Counted from the stretch's first letter, positions 44,090-55,700 are shown. The stretch: 64,000 nucleotides of DNA from Melieria omissa (GCA_963971225.1 OZ020267.1:84991648-85055647); one strand, 5' to 3'. The notes: generated by a model from the sequence alone, not told the origin. Made by a program: numbers and translations.

Positions 44090-44795
44090 TGCGAAGCATG
44101 AGAAAGCCGCCAAAATGGTGCAATGGTCTGAGTTTCCAAGAGGTGCGTGCATTTCCACATCATATTTTTCATGATGTGAAGTGACAAAAAGGTCTAGAGT
44201 ATTGAGAGCTTGCCCCTCAACGCAGGGGATATGCGTTGGTTCATACACTAATTGAGTCAAGTTATTAGACTCGGCAAAGAGCTCGACAAATAAGCCTTCA
44301 GGAGTTGTGTCGCTGGAATGGCGTAGCCAATTGGAATTATGAATATTAAAATCACCAGCAACTACAATTTCACTATTCGGATACGATTCCAAAATCTGAG
44401 AAATAGAATCAGGGAGAAGATCAAACTTGTTATAAGTAAAATCTCTCCCTCAATTCGGGCTTCTATATAGGAAGCAGAAGTGCAGAATGTGCGCATCTGT
44501 CGTGTATAGTTGTTGCTGGCACTGGTACGCAACATTACTGCCCCTTGTGAGGAGAGAATAATGGCAGTAAGTGGTAACCAGGGATGTGCAAATCCAGTGG
44601 ATCTGCATCCCCACACACCTGGGTTTCACTTAGTGCCATTACATGGGGTTTATGGAGGTTAACAAACGCGTATACAGCAAAAAAGTTCGCCCTGAGCCCG
44701 CGCACGTTGCAGAAGGCTATACCAAATTTGTCCAGCACCATGGCCTGGGTGGAATAAAGGACAAGGAAAGTAGCCGGGAATGCGATCTGCCGCAC
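44090..44795 (-). pseudogene. LINE endonuclease domain (broken)
   Basis: Two minus-strand frames. 44795-44535 carries FGIAFCNVRGLRAN and MALSETQV (a catalytic Glu of the APE endonuclease). 44392-44084 carries EIVVAGDFNIHNSNW (catalytic Asp/Asn) and NSDHCTILA (catalytic Asp-His). The frames do not connect, so the domain is inactive. It would nick target DNA for priming. Confidence 0.78.
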
Positions 44796-45789
44796 TAAGA
44801 AATTTATTATGCTCTGTGGTAAGTGTTATGCCTTTACCACAGAACAGTCAATTTCTCAGTGTCGAACAAGACCGCATGTAGCGCCACTGAATACGGGCGG
44901 AGGAGGGAGAAACGGACAATGAACCATAACAAACAACGCGAGCAGAGGTCAGTACGGCGGACAGCAAGAACGGGATAACGGGATAATATTTGTTATTTAA
45001 TTTTGCATTTGCGTTTTTAGTTATGTTTAGTTATTATTTTTATTATTGGTTATTAATTAGGCACACGCGGCGTAGCAACGAACGAGACATATTAGGCTGA
45101 CGAACACTAAAACACGCTGGGATGGACAAAAACAATAAGAACCGCGGAGCACAAAACGACACGTCTGCCCACGCGTAACACTTCAACATTTAGTTATACA
45201 TTAATCGGAAGAGGAAGAAAATACCTTTCATATGACACCTATATCGATAGAATCGGCTGATTATTTATTGAGAAATTCGGATATATAACTGGGACTTTGG
45301 GGGCGGACCACGCCCTCTGTGAATGTTTCCGGGGCAAAATTTTAAGTTTTTTAGAATTCTTATTCTCTGCCTCTCTTTCCGACAAAAAAACAATTTTTTA
45401 AGAGGGTGTGGTATTCTGCACTTGTTCCCTGATATTGCAAGATCGTCATGTGACCTATCGTGAGATTGAGACAACTTTAGGCAGTAGTGGGACCAGCATA
45501 CATTCAATATTGCATGAACATTTGACTGTAAAAAAAATTCGTTCGCGTTGGATCCCACACAATTTGTCAACTGCTCAAAAAAAGACTCGTGTCGATTGGT
45601 CGAAAGAAATGCTCAAAAAATTAATTTAATATTAATTTAATTAATTAATAATTAATTAATTTAATATTAATACAATTAAATTAATATTTGTTTTTCTTCT
45701 CTAATCCCGAAATATAAAAGGCAACTCTCGTATCAATTGAAATTGGCAGCATCTATTAAAAGATATGTCAAAAATAGTAAACATTGAAA

Positions 45790-46231
45790 GTAAACAAATA
45801 TTTAATTGTGTTTAAAATGGATTCGGTTTCCTTATGCATGGATAATGAAGACGAGCAAGTGGAACGTAAAATGTTATATTATGCAGTTGACGGATTTGTT
45901 AAATATTTGCTATGTTTTTGAAAATGTTTGCATTTGTAGGTTCGTGCGAAATTTCCGGCTCAACAAGGAAGCGTTTCGTTATGTGTTGGAGACACGCCAA
46001 ATTTGCGGACCCCACTAATACCATCCATCGCCCCTCTGATATCTAATAAATCAATAACAACTTCCTCCAGCGCTGTGAATGAACACATTTGTGCGGGGCC
46101 ACCACCTGTGCCCGATAAATGAATGCAGTTCTTTCGTAATTTACTTTTGAGATGTGTCTTGTGATCTGGCCAAACGTAAAACATATATAAGATAAGCAAA
46201 GTTTAGTTTAAGGGGAAACTATCGTTTACTT
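45790..46231. pseudogene. PIF/Harbinger remnant with both gene types
   Basis: Plus-strand text near 45817-46010 reads MDSVSLCMDNEDEQVE and, after an apparent intron, FVRNFRLNKEAFRYVLE, which resembles a Harbinger transposase N-terminus. The minus strand 46199-45960 reads WPDHKTHLKSKLRKN, then HLSGTGGGPAQMC, which resembles the middle of the Harbinger Myb/SANT-like protein. It is truncated on the right at 46231 by element G2. Only fragments remain. Confidence 0.6.
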
Positions 46232-46582
46232 CAAAGTAAATCCTAAGTAGCGCCACTCTTTGACAACCAGACGTCGATTTTGTATGACAAGAACTGTCAA
46301 ATTGTTGTTGTTCACGTGTAAAACTGAGCTCACCACGATGGCCGGACACTAGTGGCAGGATTGCGTGTACGTGAAAAATACTGAAAAAATTGCAGTTTCT
46401 ATGAATTTCTTAAACGTAATTTAAGACGATTTTATAAAGGAATCGCTTACTTTTTATGTTGGTATAACCAGAGAAAAGAAAGCTAAATAAAATTCTCATA
46501 AATTAGTTGGTTTTTACCAAAATTTGTGAACAAATTTAATTTATTTCGTTTGTTATTCAAGAGCAACTCTGCCTTCGTTATA

Positions 46583-48184
46583 CACTGCAGAGCATAACTA
46601 TAGACGCACCCACATTTTTCCATTTCTGACCAATTAAAAATTGTTTACCAAAATCTAATGATGCAGGGTCAAAGAGCTTTAAAAGTTATTTTTAGGTTCT
46701 TGTGCAAATTTAAGAAAAAATTTTGCTAAGCACTGCGATTAAAAATTTAGTTTTTGGCTGGTGCATAACTATAGACGCACTGTAAAAATGTGAGTCATTT
46801 AGTGTGTTAATCGAGTAAGTCACGAAATAGCGGTAGTTTTTGGACTTTTTTTTGGTTGGTTTCCATGTTTTCAAAATGCCACATGGTTCGTACTTGTCGG
46901 AAATCGAAAAAGGCAAAGTTTTAGCTTTTCGCGAGGAAAGTGATGGACTTCGCGAAATCAGTCGAAAATTGAAGCGATCGGACAAAGTAGTGCTATCGTT
47001 TTTAAAAGATACCACCAATTATGGCACAAACAAAAAAAGAGGAAGAAAACAAAAGGTTTCTGAACGGGATAAACGTCGTGTAATTGCTGCCGATAGTAAC
47101 TCTATGGGAACAGCTGAGCATATTGGCATAGATTGTGGAGTTAATGTGTCTCGTTGGACAGTGAACAGAGTGTTGAAGGAGTCTCCGAACATTTCCCGGC
47201 AGAAATTGAAAAATATGCTCCGATTATTGGCACGCCATAAGAAATCCCGATTGCAATTCGCTCGAAACAATATGAGTATGAATTGGAAAAAAGTAAAACA
47301 GTTTTCCGAATCCCTGCTTCCTGAAGCATGAATTTTTTTTGCAGATAATATTCTCCTATGAAAAGAAGTTTAACCTTGACGGTCCAGATGGATTTAATTC
47401 TTACTGAAGTGATTTAAGCAAAGAACCGCAGTATTTTTCCAAAAGAAACTTCGGTGGGGGTTCCTTAATAGCGTGGGGAGCATTTTGTGGGAACGGTATG
47501 TTGGACCTGGCTTTTCCTAGTACGCGAATGAATTCGGCGGAGTACACTATACTCTTGCAAACGAATCTGCTACGGTTTTTTAACCGATATCGGTGAAGTG
47601 GACTAGTTTTTCAACAAGATAATGCCTCTGTTCACAAAAGCAACGAGACAAACACTTGGCTCCAGACACATCACATTCCTTTTCTTCAATGGCCAGCTTG
47701 TTCTCCAGATTTAAGTCCCATGGAGAACATGTGGGGAATACTGGTGCACATAGTGTTTGCTGAAAACAAGCAATACGACACGGTTGAGAGCTTAAAAGTG
47801 GCAATTATTCAACATTTAGAGTCGATTGGCGATTCTTCGCGTTTAAACCTTTAGAAAGTTTGCCTAACCGAATTTTCGAGCTTATCCAAAACACAGGAGG
47901 ACCTACTCACTACTGACACTCACACAACTAAAATTTGTTTTTTTTAATACGTCATTATTGTACTCAAAATAAAATGTTCAAAGTGCGTCTATAGTTATGC
48001 ACCAGCGAGAAACTGCATTTTTAATCGCAGTGTTCAGCAAAATTTTTTTTTTTAATTTGCACAAGAACCTAAAGTCAATAACTTTTAAAGCTCTTTGACT
48101 CTGCATCATTAGATTTTACTCAAAAATTTTTAATTGGTCAGAAACGGAAAAATGTGGGTGCGTCTATAGTTATGCTCTGCAGTG
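46583..48184 (+). mobile_element. Tc1-like transposon V
   Basis: The termini CACTGCAGAGCATAACTATA (46583) and their complement (ending 48184) are flanked by TA. Imperfect inverted repeats extend about 200 bp, including a second matching box at 46763-46790 / 47982-48005 (a gcataactatagacgca core), a long-TIR arrangement with repeated binding sites as in Tc1-type elements. The transposase is on plus. It is inserted in G2 only; the equivalent site in G1 (about 38087) is empty. Confidence 0.92.
46876..47900 (+). pseudogene. Tc1-like transposase (several frame breaks)
   Basis: The start is MPHGSYLSEIEKGKV, followed by the bipartite paired-like DNA-binding domain (LREISRKLKRSDKVV, then a KKRGRKQKV GRPR-like basic motif and the second helix-turn-helix, WTVNRVLKES). 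The first frame ends at 47331. Beyond it other frames continue IFSYEKKFNLDGPDG (first catalytic Asp, DExK-like position; a stop near 47405), [13 protein letters not shown] (second Asp), and [15 protein letters not shown] (catalytic Glu). About three breaks separate the pieces, so it is inactive although the DDE residues survive. Confidence 0.85.
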
Positions 48185-48524
48185 TATATATTCACCACAA
48201 GTCATTGTCAGTTGCAAATGAAATTCAAATGGTATTCTTGTTTGATTTTCCATATTCATTCATATATATATATATATATTTATTTATTATATATATTTAT
48301 TTTTATATGTATATCATAAGTATAAAAAATATTGTAAGGGTGAAAATATGCCTACAGGGGAACCGAGCACCCAAAAAACATCGGTAACGCGCCATTTTGC
48401 ATACCCCTTGGGTGGAGTGGAAAAAGCAAACACATTTTCAGATCTAGACGCTGCTAGCAGTAGGATGCCGCCTGCCGATAGTTGTTATGGTTGTTGATTC
48501 GATGTCTGCTTTTGCGTTTGGCTG

Positions 48525-48742
48525 TAGCTAAATGTGCTCGTTCCCGTGTTCTGTGGATCCTGCACAACTCCAATCCTCTCCCTTCCAATTCCCCTTCGTA
48601 TTTATGTTCCACTTTCCACTCCACCGGCTCCGGCCGTTTGTGTCGTCTAATGTCTTACTATTGTCATTCGTGTTTTAATACTTAATACGCGCCTTTCAAT
48701 TTATCTCCATTCCGCCGACGGCTTCGACAGAGAACTTATTTA
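48525..48742 (+). repeat. BEL-C 5' LTR
   Basis: 218 bp from TAGCTAAATGTGCTCG (TGGCTAAATG in the 3' copy) up to the primer-binding site. The first dinucleotide appears mutated from TG to TA. Confidence 0.8.
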
Positions 48743-48896
48743 TGGTCCTCCGAGCTACCGCGAACCCGCGAGAAAATACAAAAACTTTTAATAATTGAAA
48801 ATTAAACACAAACTAAAAATAAAGTGACACAAAAGACAAAACAGTTAAAAACTAAGTGTACAACACATCAAACGAGTGACAGAAATCAAATACATA
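48743..48896 (+). promoter_or_regulatory. BEL-C primer-binding site and leader start
   Basis: TGGTCCTCCGAGCTACCGCG directly follows the LTR and parallels TGGTCCTTCGAGCC in elements A and B. By position it is the tRNA primer site; I did not identify the tRNA. An A-rich leader follows to the Harbinger insertion. Confidence 0.7.
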
Positions 48897-49087
48897 CAGG
48901 CAGGTGCCAGATTTCACTTTCACTCGAAATCGAAATTGAATTCGACTGAAATCGAAATTTGGGGTGCTGCATTTCACTACTGTCGATTTCATTTTCGAAA
49001 ATGAATTCATGTGAAATGACAAGTGCCACATTTCGATTACATTTTTTTATATGTGATTTGAATTCGAATAACTGCGTTGAAGTGAAA

Positions 49088-49632
49088 ATGATCGCAAAAC
49101 CAGTAAATCGGAAAACAGAGGCACAAAAAATGTAAGAATATTGCAATTTGTCGCAAAAATACAATTATTACAATAATTTTTACTTTTAAATCAGGGGAAA
49201 ACATAAGAACGCTGCGCAAGAAGCCTTGCTAATTTCTTTCATGCAAAAACACACGGACATGGCGAAGGGGTTCATAAAGGGAGATCGCGTGGCTGTGGAT
49301 GCATTGTGGAACGACATCACAAAAGACCTAAATAGTCAAGGTCCACCTCAGAAAGATGCTTCGGGGTGGAAAAAAGTAAGGAGTTAAAATTTGTATTCTG
49401 CATTACATTACCTTTATTGTTTTAATAGGTTTGGATCGATTGGAAAAGTAATATACGAAAGAAGCTCGCCCACAACAAAGCCGAAGCTAGAGCTACTGGG
49501 GGTGGACCATTTAACCAATATGTGATTTCACCGGCAGAAGAGTCAGTGGCCACGATCTGTGGTATCTACACTGCAGTCGAGGGCATTGCACACACTCTCG
49601 ACTTCAGTGTAGAAGACTCAGCCACTGTATAA
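49088..49632 (+). CDS. Harbinger W Myb/SANT-like protein (three exons)
   Basis: Exon 1 49088-49131 (MIAKPVNRKTEAQK, donor GTAAG), exon 2 from the acceptor TTAAATCAG at about 49194 to 49375 (AAQEALLISFMQKHTDMAKG, WNDITKDLNSQG; donor GTAAGG), exon 3 49429-49632 after TTTAATAG (VWIDWKSNIRKKLAHNKAEA, TGGGPFNQYVIS) with stop TAA. Phases agree at both junctions, giving about 143 residues with no stop. The trihelix/Myb-like fold with W-W spacing and the TGGGP motif are typical of the second Harbinger protein, which cooperates with the transposase. Splicing is predicted. Confidence 0.72.
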
Positions 49633-49702
49633 AATGATCTCGATCATCTGGATGATGATGACGATTTGCCTGGGCCATGATGATCATGTTGTAATCGCAT
49701 AT

Positions 49703-50032
49703 CTATGTAATTGTAGGTCTGTTAGTCCGGAATATGTATATACAGGTACTCATACACAGCCATATGTGTATACTTACAATCATAGCATTAATGCTGAAAT
49801 ATCCCTTTCTATTGTAAAATAGTGATTCATCGTGATGCGGCTTTGTTATTTTGATGTCCGTGCCATCGCCGCAACCTATGACACCGGGAATGCAAAAATT
49901 TTCGAGAAAATGCCGCTTCGACTTGCGACGCTCGTCATTAGAGCTATTGAAATTTATCCAGGTAGCGCAAATCTTTCTTTCCAAAATGGTAAGGTTTCTT
50001 GTCAAAACTTTAGAAACTGTGCTACGGTTCAA
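49703..50032 (-). pseudogene. Harbinger W transposase fragment
   Basis: The minus strand reads STVSKVLTRNLTIL, then FCIPGVIGCGDGTDIKI with the first catalytic Asp (family form GCVDGTH), and HHDESLFYNRKGYFSINAM. The frame then meets a stop at 49703 and the second Asp and Glu blocks are not found. The N-terminal part further right (50033-50430) is decayed. Confidence 0.75.
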
Positions 50033-50623
50033 GGCTATGTCAACATCCTTTCCAACTGATTTTTAGAAACTTCCTTCTGCTAAAAACCGTAGAGTGGCTG
50101 CTAGTTGAAGCTGGGCAGGAATTGAAGATGATGGTAGGTGCGGTGAAAAAATTCTTAACAACATATTGAACGCAAATTTGTTCACGCGGTAGTATGATAT
50201 GAACCTTAAATGCAGTTACAAATTGTAATTACAAACTCGCAGCCAAATAATATTTCAAAACACTTACACCGCCTCTGTAAGTTCCATGGGATTGGATTGG
50301 TCCCTTAATGCATGCCGCTTTATTTTTTCGTAAGCGTTTCTCTCTCGTTGAATGGTTAAAACCGTGGTAATAAACACTGCACTCATTTTTATAAATCTCA
50401 AAAGAAATGTTTGTTTCAAATTTAATAGTCAAAAATTCAACTGAACTTCAGTCGAAAGTTTATTGTGAATCGATTTCGAAGCTAAACTTCAGTCGAAAGT
50501 TTATTGTGAATCGATTTCGAAACTATGAAAACGAGTGGAATACAGCACATGAAAAATGAATTCACTCGATTTGCAATTTCGATTTCAATTCGATTTCGAT
50601 CGAAATCTGGCACCTGCCTGATA

Positions 50624-51111
50624 GTGCAACAATTACAATACAGTGAACAAATACGAAGTGAACAACATTCCAACAAAACAGTGACAAATTACATAGTGCA
50701 CAACATAAGACGTAGGAAACAAAAAATGAGGCAAAACCCAAAAACCCCAGCAAAAAAATAAAAGGCAAACGAGAAAAGAGAAAAGAAAAAGAGAAGTGAA
50801 AACTGCAGTGAACCCAGTAAAAAAAAAAAAAAGCCAACCCGGCCCCCCTTTTTTTTCAAAAAAAAAAAAAACAAAAGCCAACCCCGGCCCCCCAAAAAAA
50901 ATATTACAACAAAAGCCATCCCCGGCATCCCGCCCCTATTAGAATAAATAAAAATCAAGTACAGTGCAGTGCAATACAGTGCAGAAAAAATAAACAACAA
51001 CAACACACTCAACGCAGAAGGAAGCACTGGAAACAACCAAACGAAACATCCAACAACAACACACCCTAAGACGAAGAGGGAAGCGACAGCGGACAAACAA
51101 AAAGGGCAAAC
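50624..51111 (+). other. BEL-C leader, part 2
   Basis: A-rich leader with ACAACAACACAC repeats like those in BEL-A. 50820-50940 has homopolymer A and C/T runs (gccaaccc ggcccccc tttttttt, repeated twice), which may include assembly error. No ORF. Confidence 0.6.
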
Positions 51112-51280
51112 AATATTAGCACGCAGTCACCGACTGTCACTCATAGCGAGCGGTTGTCTTTTGTCGTGTGCTCTTTGGCCTCTCGCCACTTTTGGTGTTA
51201 TCTTTATATAAAATCTACATACTCCAGTGCAAGAAAAAAAAAAAAAACTTCACTTTATTATTTCTTACTAATTTTCAATC

Positions 51281-52678
51281 ATGGCCCCCGGGCCCACCTC
51301 CCCTGGGACTAATCGGTTTGCCCTGCTGGCCGACAGTTCCAGAATAAAAAAGAAAAAACACAAAAACAAAACAAGCAAAAAGTTAATATTACTGATTTCT
51401 TTGACTTCCCAAATCTACCAACAATTAAAAGGAATATTAGTGATCCGAAATACATTACAATTGAATCGACCGAAGTAAATAAGCCAATTTCGCAATTTTC
51501 TTGCTTTGCTGTACATAAAGCTATATGTGCAGTGAGTAACGAAATAAAATCAGTAAGTGAGCTCCGCGATGGTAAAATCTTGTTGTTGGTGAACAATAAA
51601 AAAATAGCCGAACGTTTCATTGCTTTAAAGCAACTCTCTGGCATTTGTGGCATCAAAGCAAAATATCACGACAACTTGAACTTCACTAAAGGTACAGTAT
51701 TCGCCCCCTTCTTGAACAACGTCAGCGAAACTGAAATCGTGAGCGAGCTAGGACCACAAGGCGTGGTTGCTGCCTTTAAATTTCAGAAAAAAAGCGAAAA
51801 CAACCAATCAATTCCTAACGGTGTCGTTGCTAACATTTGACTTATTTAATTTACCTGGACAAATTGATATTGCCTGGCGCAAGGTGAACGTCAGGCAATA
51901 CATACCAAACCCCATGCGCTGCAAAAATTGTCAGTTGCTGGGGCATACCTTCAAACACTGCAAGGGCAAAGCAGCTTGTAACAATTGCAATCTTCCCCCC
52001 CATAACCCCCAAGAATGCACACGCACTCTTTGTGCCAACTGTCAAGCTGACCACCCAGCCTCTTCAAACAAATGCCCAAAGTACGTACAAGCTAAACAAA
52101 TACAAACAATAAAAACTACAAAAAAATGCACTATGCGTGAAGCTATTAAAGCATATAATTCAACAGTCTCTTTCTCCGAAAATTCCCCCACCTTTTCATC
52201 TATTGTCTCTCGCTCCACAAACAATCAAAATCAACAAGATAACCAGCAGGTTAACTCCCCTGCAAGTGTCGCTCCTGACACCTTACAATCATCGATCTAC
52301 CCATGCTCTCCCAACAAACAAAAATTATCTGAAAATAATACTCAAACCAACAATAAGATTCTCACCACAACAATTAATAAATCTTCTACTCAATTTTCTG
52401 ACCCTCACTCACACAACCTCGCCACACCTGCCTACTCTAATATACAAGAACAGAGCTACTATGCTCCCATGCAGCAACTACAAGCTCACTACCAAGCTAA
52501 AAGCAACACGAACCTCAACTCTAACTCTAACTCAGCTTCATTTCTCTCAAATGATCTCTCAACCAAAAACAACGTAATTCAGAAAACTCCTAACCCTGAT
52601 AATATACTTCTTCAACATTTGAATGACACATTAATGCCAACAGAAGACTACTCATCAATGTCTTCTGTTGACGAGTAA
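51281..52678 (+). pseudogene. LINE X ORF1 (zinc-knuckle RNA-binding protein, two frame changes)
   Basis: Starts MAPGPTSPGTNRFALL (51281). After about 51380 the coding continues in another frame (the ITDFFDFPNLPT block, then MSNEIKSVSELRDGKILLLV, an RRM-like segment). It returns near 51828 to the first frame (LPGQIDIAWRKV) and stays open to 52678. Three knuckles follow: CKNCQLLGHTFKHC, CNNCNLPPHNPQEC and CANCQADHPASSNKC. The rest is Gln/Asn/Ser-rich. The family role is to bind LINE RNA. Both breaks lie by A-runs or short repeats, so sequencing error is possible. Confidence 0.8.
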
Positions 52679-52774
52679 TTTCAAAATATGAATATATACA
52701 TACTCTCACACCACACACATACACAAAATCTCATTACTTTCATTAGCTAACTCTTAATCTATCTTCAAACTATT

Positions 52775-55700
52775 ATGTTCTCAATTTTGCAATGGAACAT
52801 GAATGGATTTTATAATAATTACCATGAGCTTCAGCTCTTGGTGCAGTCCCTTTCCCCTTCAATAATTCTACTCAATGAAACCCACTTAGCTTACAATGCT
52901 CATGCATTCCACTCCAAACGCTATATTGGCATATTTCATAACCTACCAAATATAACCTCTAGCAAGCAAGGCGTTGCTATAATGATTAAAAAAGGCCTAC
53001 CGTTTAAAAGAATCTCAATTCAGTCCCCTATATCGGCGATCGGCATTGAAGTTGATTTAAACTTTAAGCTAAATATAATCTGCGCTTACATTCCGCCAGC
53101 ACAAAGCTTCTCAAATGCCGATATCTCACACTTGCTGCAACAAGTCTCACCTCCCGTCATCCTTGCAGGTGACTTTAACGCCTGGAGCCCTATATGGGGA
53201 TCTCCATCGACAAACCCTAGAGGAAGTCAGATTGAAGATGCTTTATTAATCTCAGATTTAATATGCCTTAACAACGGTAGTGCAACACACTTTTCAACCC
53301 ACGGTACATTGACGCATCTAGACCTCACATTCTGTTCAGCATCTCTTGCCCCAATTTGCACTTGGAGTCTGTCAAACGATTTGCATGGAAGCGACCATTT
53401 CCCAATTACCTGTAAAATAAACACCACACAGTCTCGCTCCAAATTTAAACCAAAATTCATTTTTAAAACGGACCTTGCTGACTGGCGCAAATTTTCAAAC
53501 GTATGTGAAGAGGCTAACTCTAATATTCCTATTTCAACTAATATTAATAGAGAAGCTGCGTTAATACAAAAAATTATTCGATCCGCAGCAAATCTCTCTA
53601 TACCGCGTACTAATAGTAAGAAAACTTCGTATAATGTACCGTGGTGGAATGTTAATCTAGCATCGCTTAGATCAAAAAAGCAATTGGCATGGCATGAATA
53701 TAAACGATGTCAAACCGTTGAAAACTTAGTGGCCTATAAAAAATCGAATGCTATTTTTCGCCGCATGGCTAAAGAAGCGAAGCGACAGTGCTTCCGTGAC
53801 TTCACAGCGAAAATAAATCCATCTTCCTCTCCTAAAAAAATATGGAATGACATTAATATCCTGTCTGGCGGCCCCAAAAACACATTAATTTCCCGTATAA
53901 ACACTTCTGCTGGACCTTTAATCACGCCTGACCAGATTGCGAACTACATGGCAAATCACTTCTCTAATGCTAGTTCTGATGAAAATTTTAGCTTCCAATT
54001 TCGCAATAGCAAGGCATCAATCCTAGGCAGCATCGCTGGAATAGCATATAATCCCTCTCCATCTGCAAAGATAATAGAATCAGAAATATCTTTCTCTGAA
54101 CTCGAATATGCTCTATCCTCGGTAAAAGGAAAAACTCCTGGATTAGACAAGATCTCTTATCCGCTAATCAAAAACCTCCCAATTTCTATTAAGATGCGAC
54201 TTACTAAGCTATATAACAACATTTTCCATACTGGTGTTTATCCACAATTTTGGAAAACATCAAACATAATTCCTATACTTAAACCTGGAAAATCATGTAC
54301 TGATGTCAATAGTTACCGCCCTATCTCACTTTTGAGCTGTCTCGGGAAAACTCTAGAAAAAATCATAGGCAACCGTCTGGCATGGTACGCCAGAAGAAAT
54401 AACTTCATCAGCTCACGCCAAGTGGCCTACAAGAAAGGACATGGTACCATGGATGCCTTGCTATGTCTCGACAATTTTGTAGCCAACGCTCTGTCTAGTA
54501 AAAACCATGTATCTTTACTATCATTGGACTTCCAAAAAGCGTTTGATCGCATTGGAATTCACGTCATATTAAGACAACTAATAAGATGGAAGGTTGGCCC
54601 CAAAATGTTAAATTTCGTGAAATCTTTTCTTACAAATAGAAGACTCTCAGTCACTGTCAATGGTTCTCTCTCATCAACCTTCAATCTATCAAACGGCACG
54701 CCTCAAGGTTCACCCCTTTCTGCTTTTCTTTTTATCATTGCCTTTGACGAGCTAAGCCACCTCCTTTCGAAATACAAAAATATTGAGCACCAAATTTATG
54801 CGGATGACGTTCTCATTTATTCAAAAGTCACTCACACGTCAATTGTTCAAAATACCTTTATTGATGTAATTAACGACATTTCATCATGGTCCACAACTTC
54901 AGGCGTAGCACTCTCTTTAGAGAAAACTAATCTTCTCCATATATGTCGGAAAAGGAGATCGTGCGACATATCACTAAATGTTAACAACCATACTATTCAA
55001 CCTAAAGATAATTTAATGTTATTAGGATTAATCATAGATTCTAAGTACAACTTTAAGCCGCATTGTAATTATATTAGGAGTTCCTTAGTAACAAGGCTAA
55101 ATATTATTAAATATCTTTCTTGTAAACATAGTTATTTACATCCTACTACGCTTATTAATGTTGTCAGAGCATTACTGTTATCGAAAATTGATTACGCTCT
55201 GCCTATCTACGGACACTGTACAAAGGCTTTAATCCGCAAAATCTCAGTACCTTACCATGCAGCTATCCGCCGAAGCCTTAGAGCGTTTCCTACCTCACCA
55301 ATAAAGTTCCTGCTGGCCGAATCCGGCCTACCGACCATCCAAAGTAGTGCGACCGATGCAACATCTCGCATACTGGTTAAACAACTTGACGCTACAAACA
55401 CGGTGCTAACCAATGCTTTCAACAACGTAATTGCACGAAAAACACAACTCAGGACAGCATCAGCCATATCTAGATCCGTCGCGTTCGCCAAAGAAAATTT
55501 CATAACTCTTTGCCGAACGAAAAGAGATATAGAAAATTTTCCCCCCTGGCTCATCAGCTCCACATCATTTGAAGATGCCTTACTCAGCCTATCTAAGCAG
55601 AACACACCAAGTATTGTGTATCGAGCAACTTTCTCAAAGGCTTCGGCATCTTACAGCGCATCAGGTTGGAGTTTCTTATATACCGATGGGTCTAAGACGT

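Larger units (their letters stand above)
41973..45190 (-). mobile_element. CR1/T1-like LINE inserted in foldback I
   Basis: A minus-strand LINE with endonuclease and RT domains. Its 3' end is an A-rich tail (complement of tttttattttattttttattttta) at 41973. The 5' end is near 45190 and the leader (44800-45190) is non-coding. The target text on both sides (taatgtta / ttagttatacattaatc) is roughly duplicated but not clean. A small hAT MITE is nested at 43368-43523. Confidence 0.8.
39637..45428. mobile_element. foldback element I with nested insertions
   Basis: Arms: 39637-39797 plus 40928-41165 on the left, and 45428-45195 plus 41972-41800 on the right, each split by a later insertion. Shared text includes TGCAGAATACCACACCCTCT, GAGGGCGTGGTCCGCCCC and TTATAACTCATTATTAGTAC. 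The TSD is 9 bp CTGATATTG (39628-39636, 45429-45437) in the mariner transposase. The loop carries inverted copies of the ~140 bp repeats found in H. Without insertions it would be about 1.4 kb. Confidence 0.85.
38509..45629 (+). pseudogene. mariner F transposase, three pieces
   Basis: Piece 1 (38509-38628) begins MELNREHFRAIIFYNFRRG, the mariner helix-turn-helix N-terminus, with a frame break near GDEAPS. Piece 2 (39524-39627) continues in another frame (DEFREGRPNSVVVPKT). Piece 3 (45438-45629) gives DRHVTYREIETTLG, SILHEHLTVKKI and RWIPHNLS, ending KEMLKKLI with a stop. The catalytic D-D-D region is absent. The pieces meet exactly at the target duplications of H and I, which confirms their boundaries. 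Confidence 0.85.
35563..45730 (+). mobile_element. mariner F, split by three insertions
   Basis: The terminus CGAGGGTTGCCTTTTATGTT at 35563 and its complement (AAAAGGCAACTCTCG, ending 45730) lie within TA dinucleotides. Between them, transposase pieces occur at 38509-38637, 39524-39636 and 45438-45629. They are separated by element G (35672-38435, in the 5' UTR) and foldback elements H (38638-39514) and I (39637-45428). Removing those leaves about 0.7 kb, so the mariner is itself 3' deleted after the DD region's N-terminal half. Confidence 0.88.
46232..48524. mobile_element. second copy of element G (inverted, partial), host of Tc1 V
   Basis: 46232-46582 and 48187-48524 are the reverse complement of about 37419-38435 in the first copy, starting with the terminus CAAAGTAAATCCTAAGTAG. 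The match ends at the final exon of the captured gene (cagccaaacgc, G1 37419), where BEL-C begins. The rest of this copy should lie beyond BEL-C, outside the window. Confidence 0.85.
48897..50620. mobile_element. PIF/Harbinger element W in the BEL-C leader
   Basis: The ends CAGGCAGGTGCCAGATTTC and the complement GAAATCTGGCACCTGCCTG are flanked by ATA (48894-48896, 50621-50623). Subterminal GAAATCGAAATTGAATTCG repeats are present at both sides. It carries an intact-looking Myb-like gene on plus and a truncated transposase on minus. A 39 bp segment (aaacttcagtcgaaagttta...) is tandemly duplicated at 50442-50525. Confidence 0.88.

Noticed and set aside
50820..50940. Coding sequence in the homopolymer-rich leader
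   Set aside because: Frames here are poly-Phe/Lys strings produced by A and T runs.
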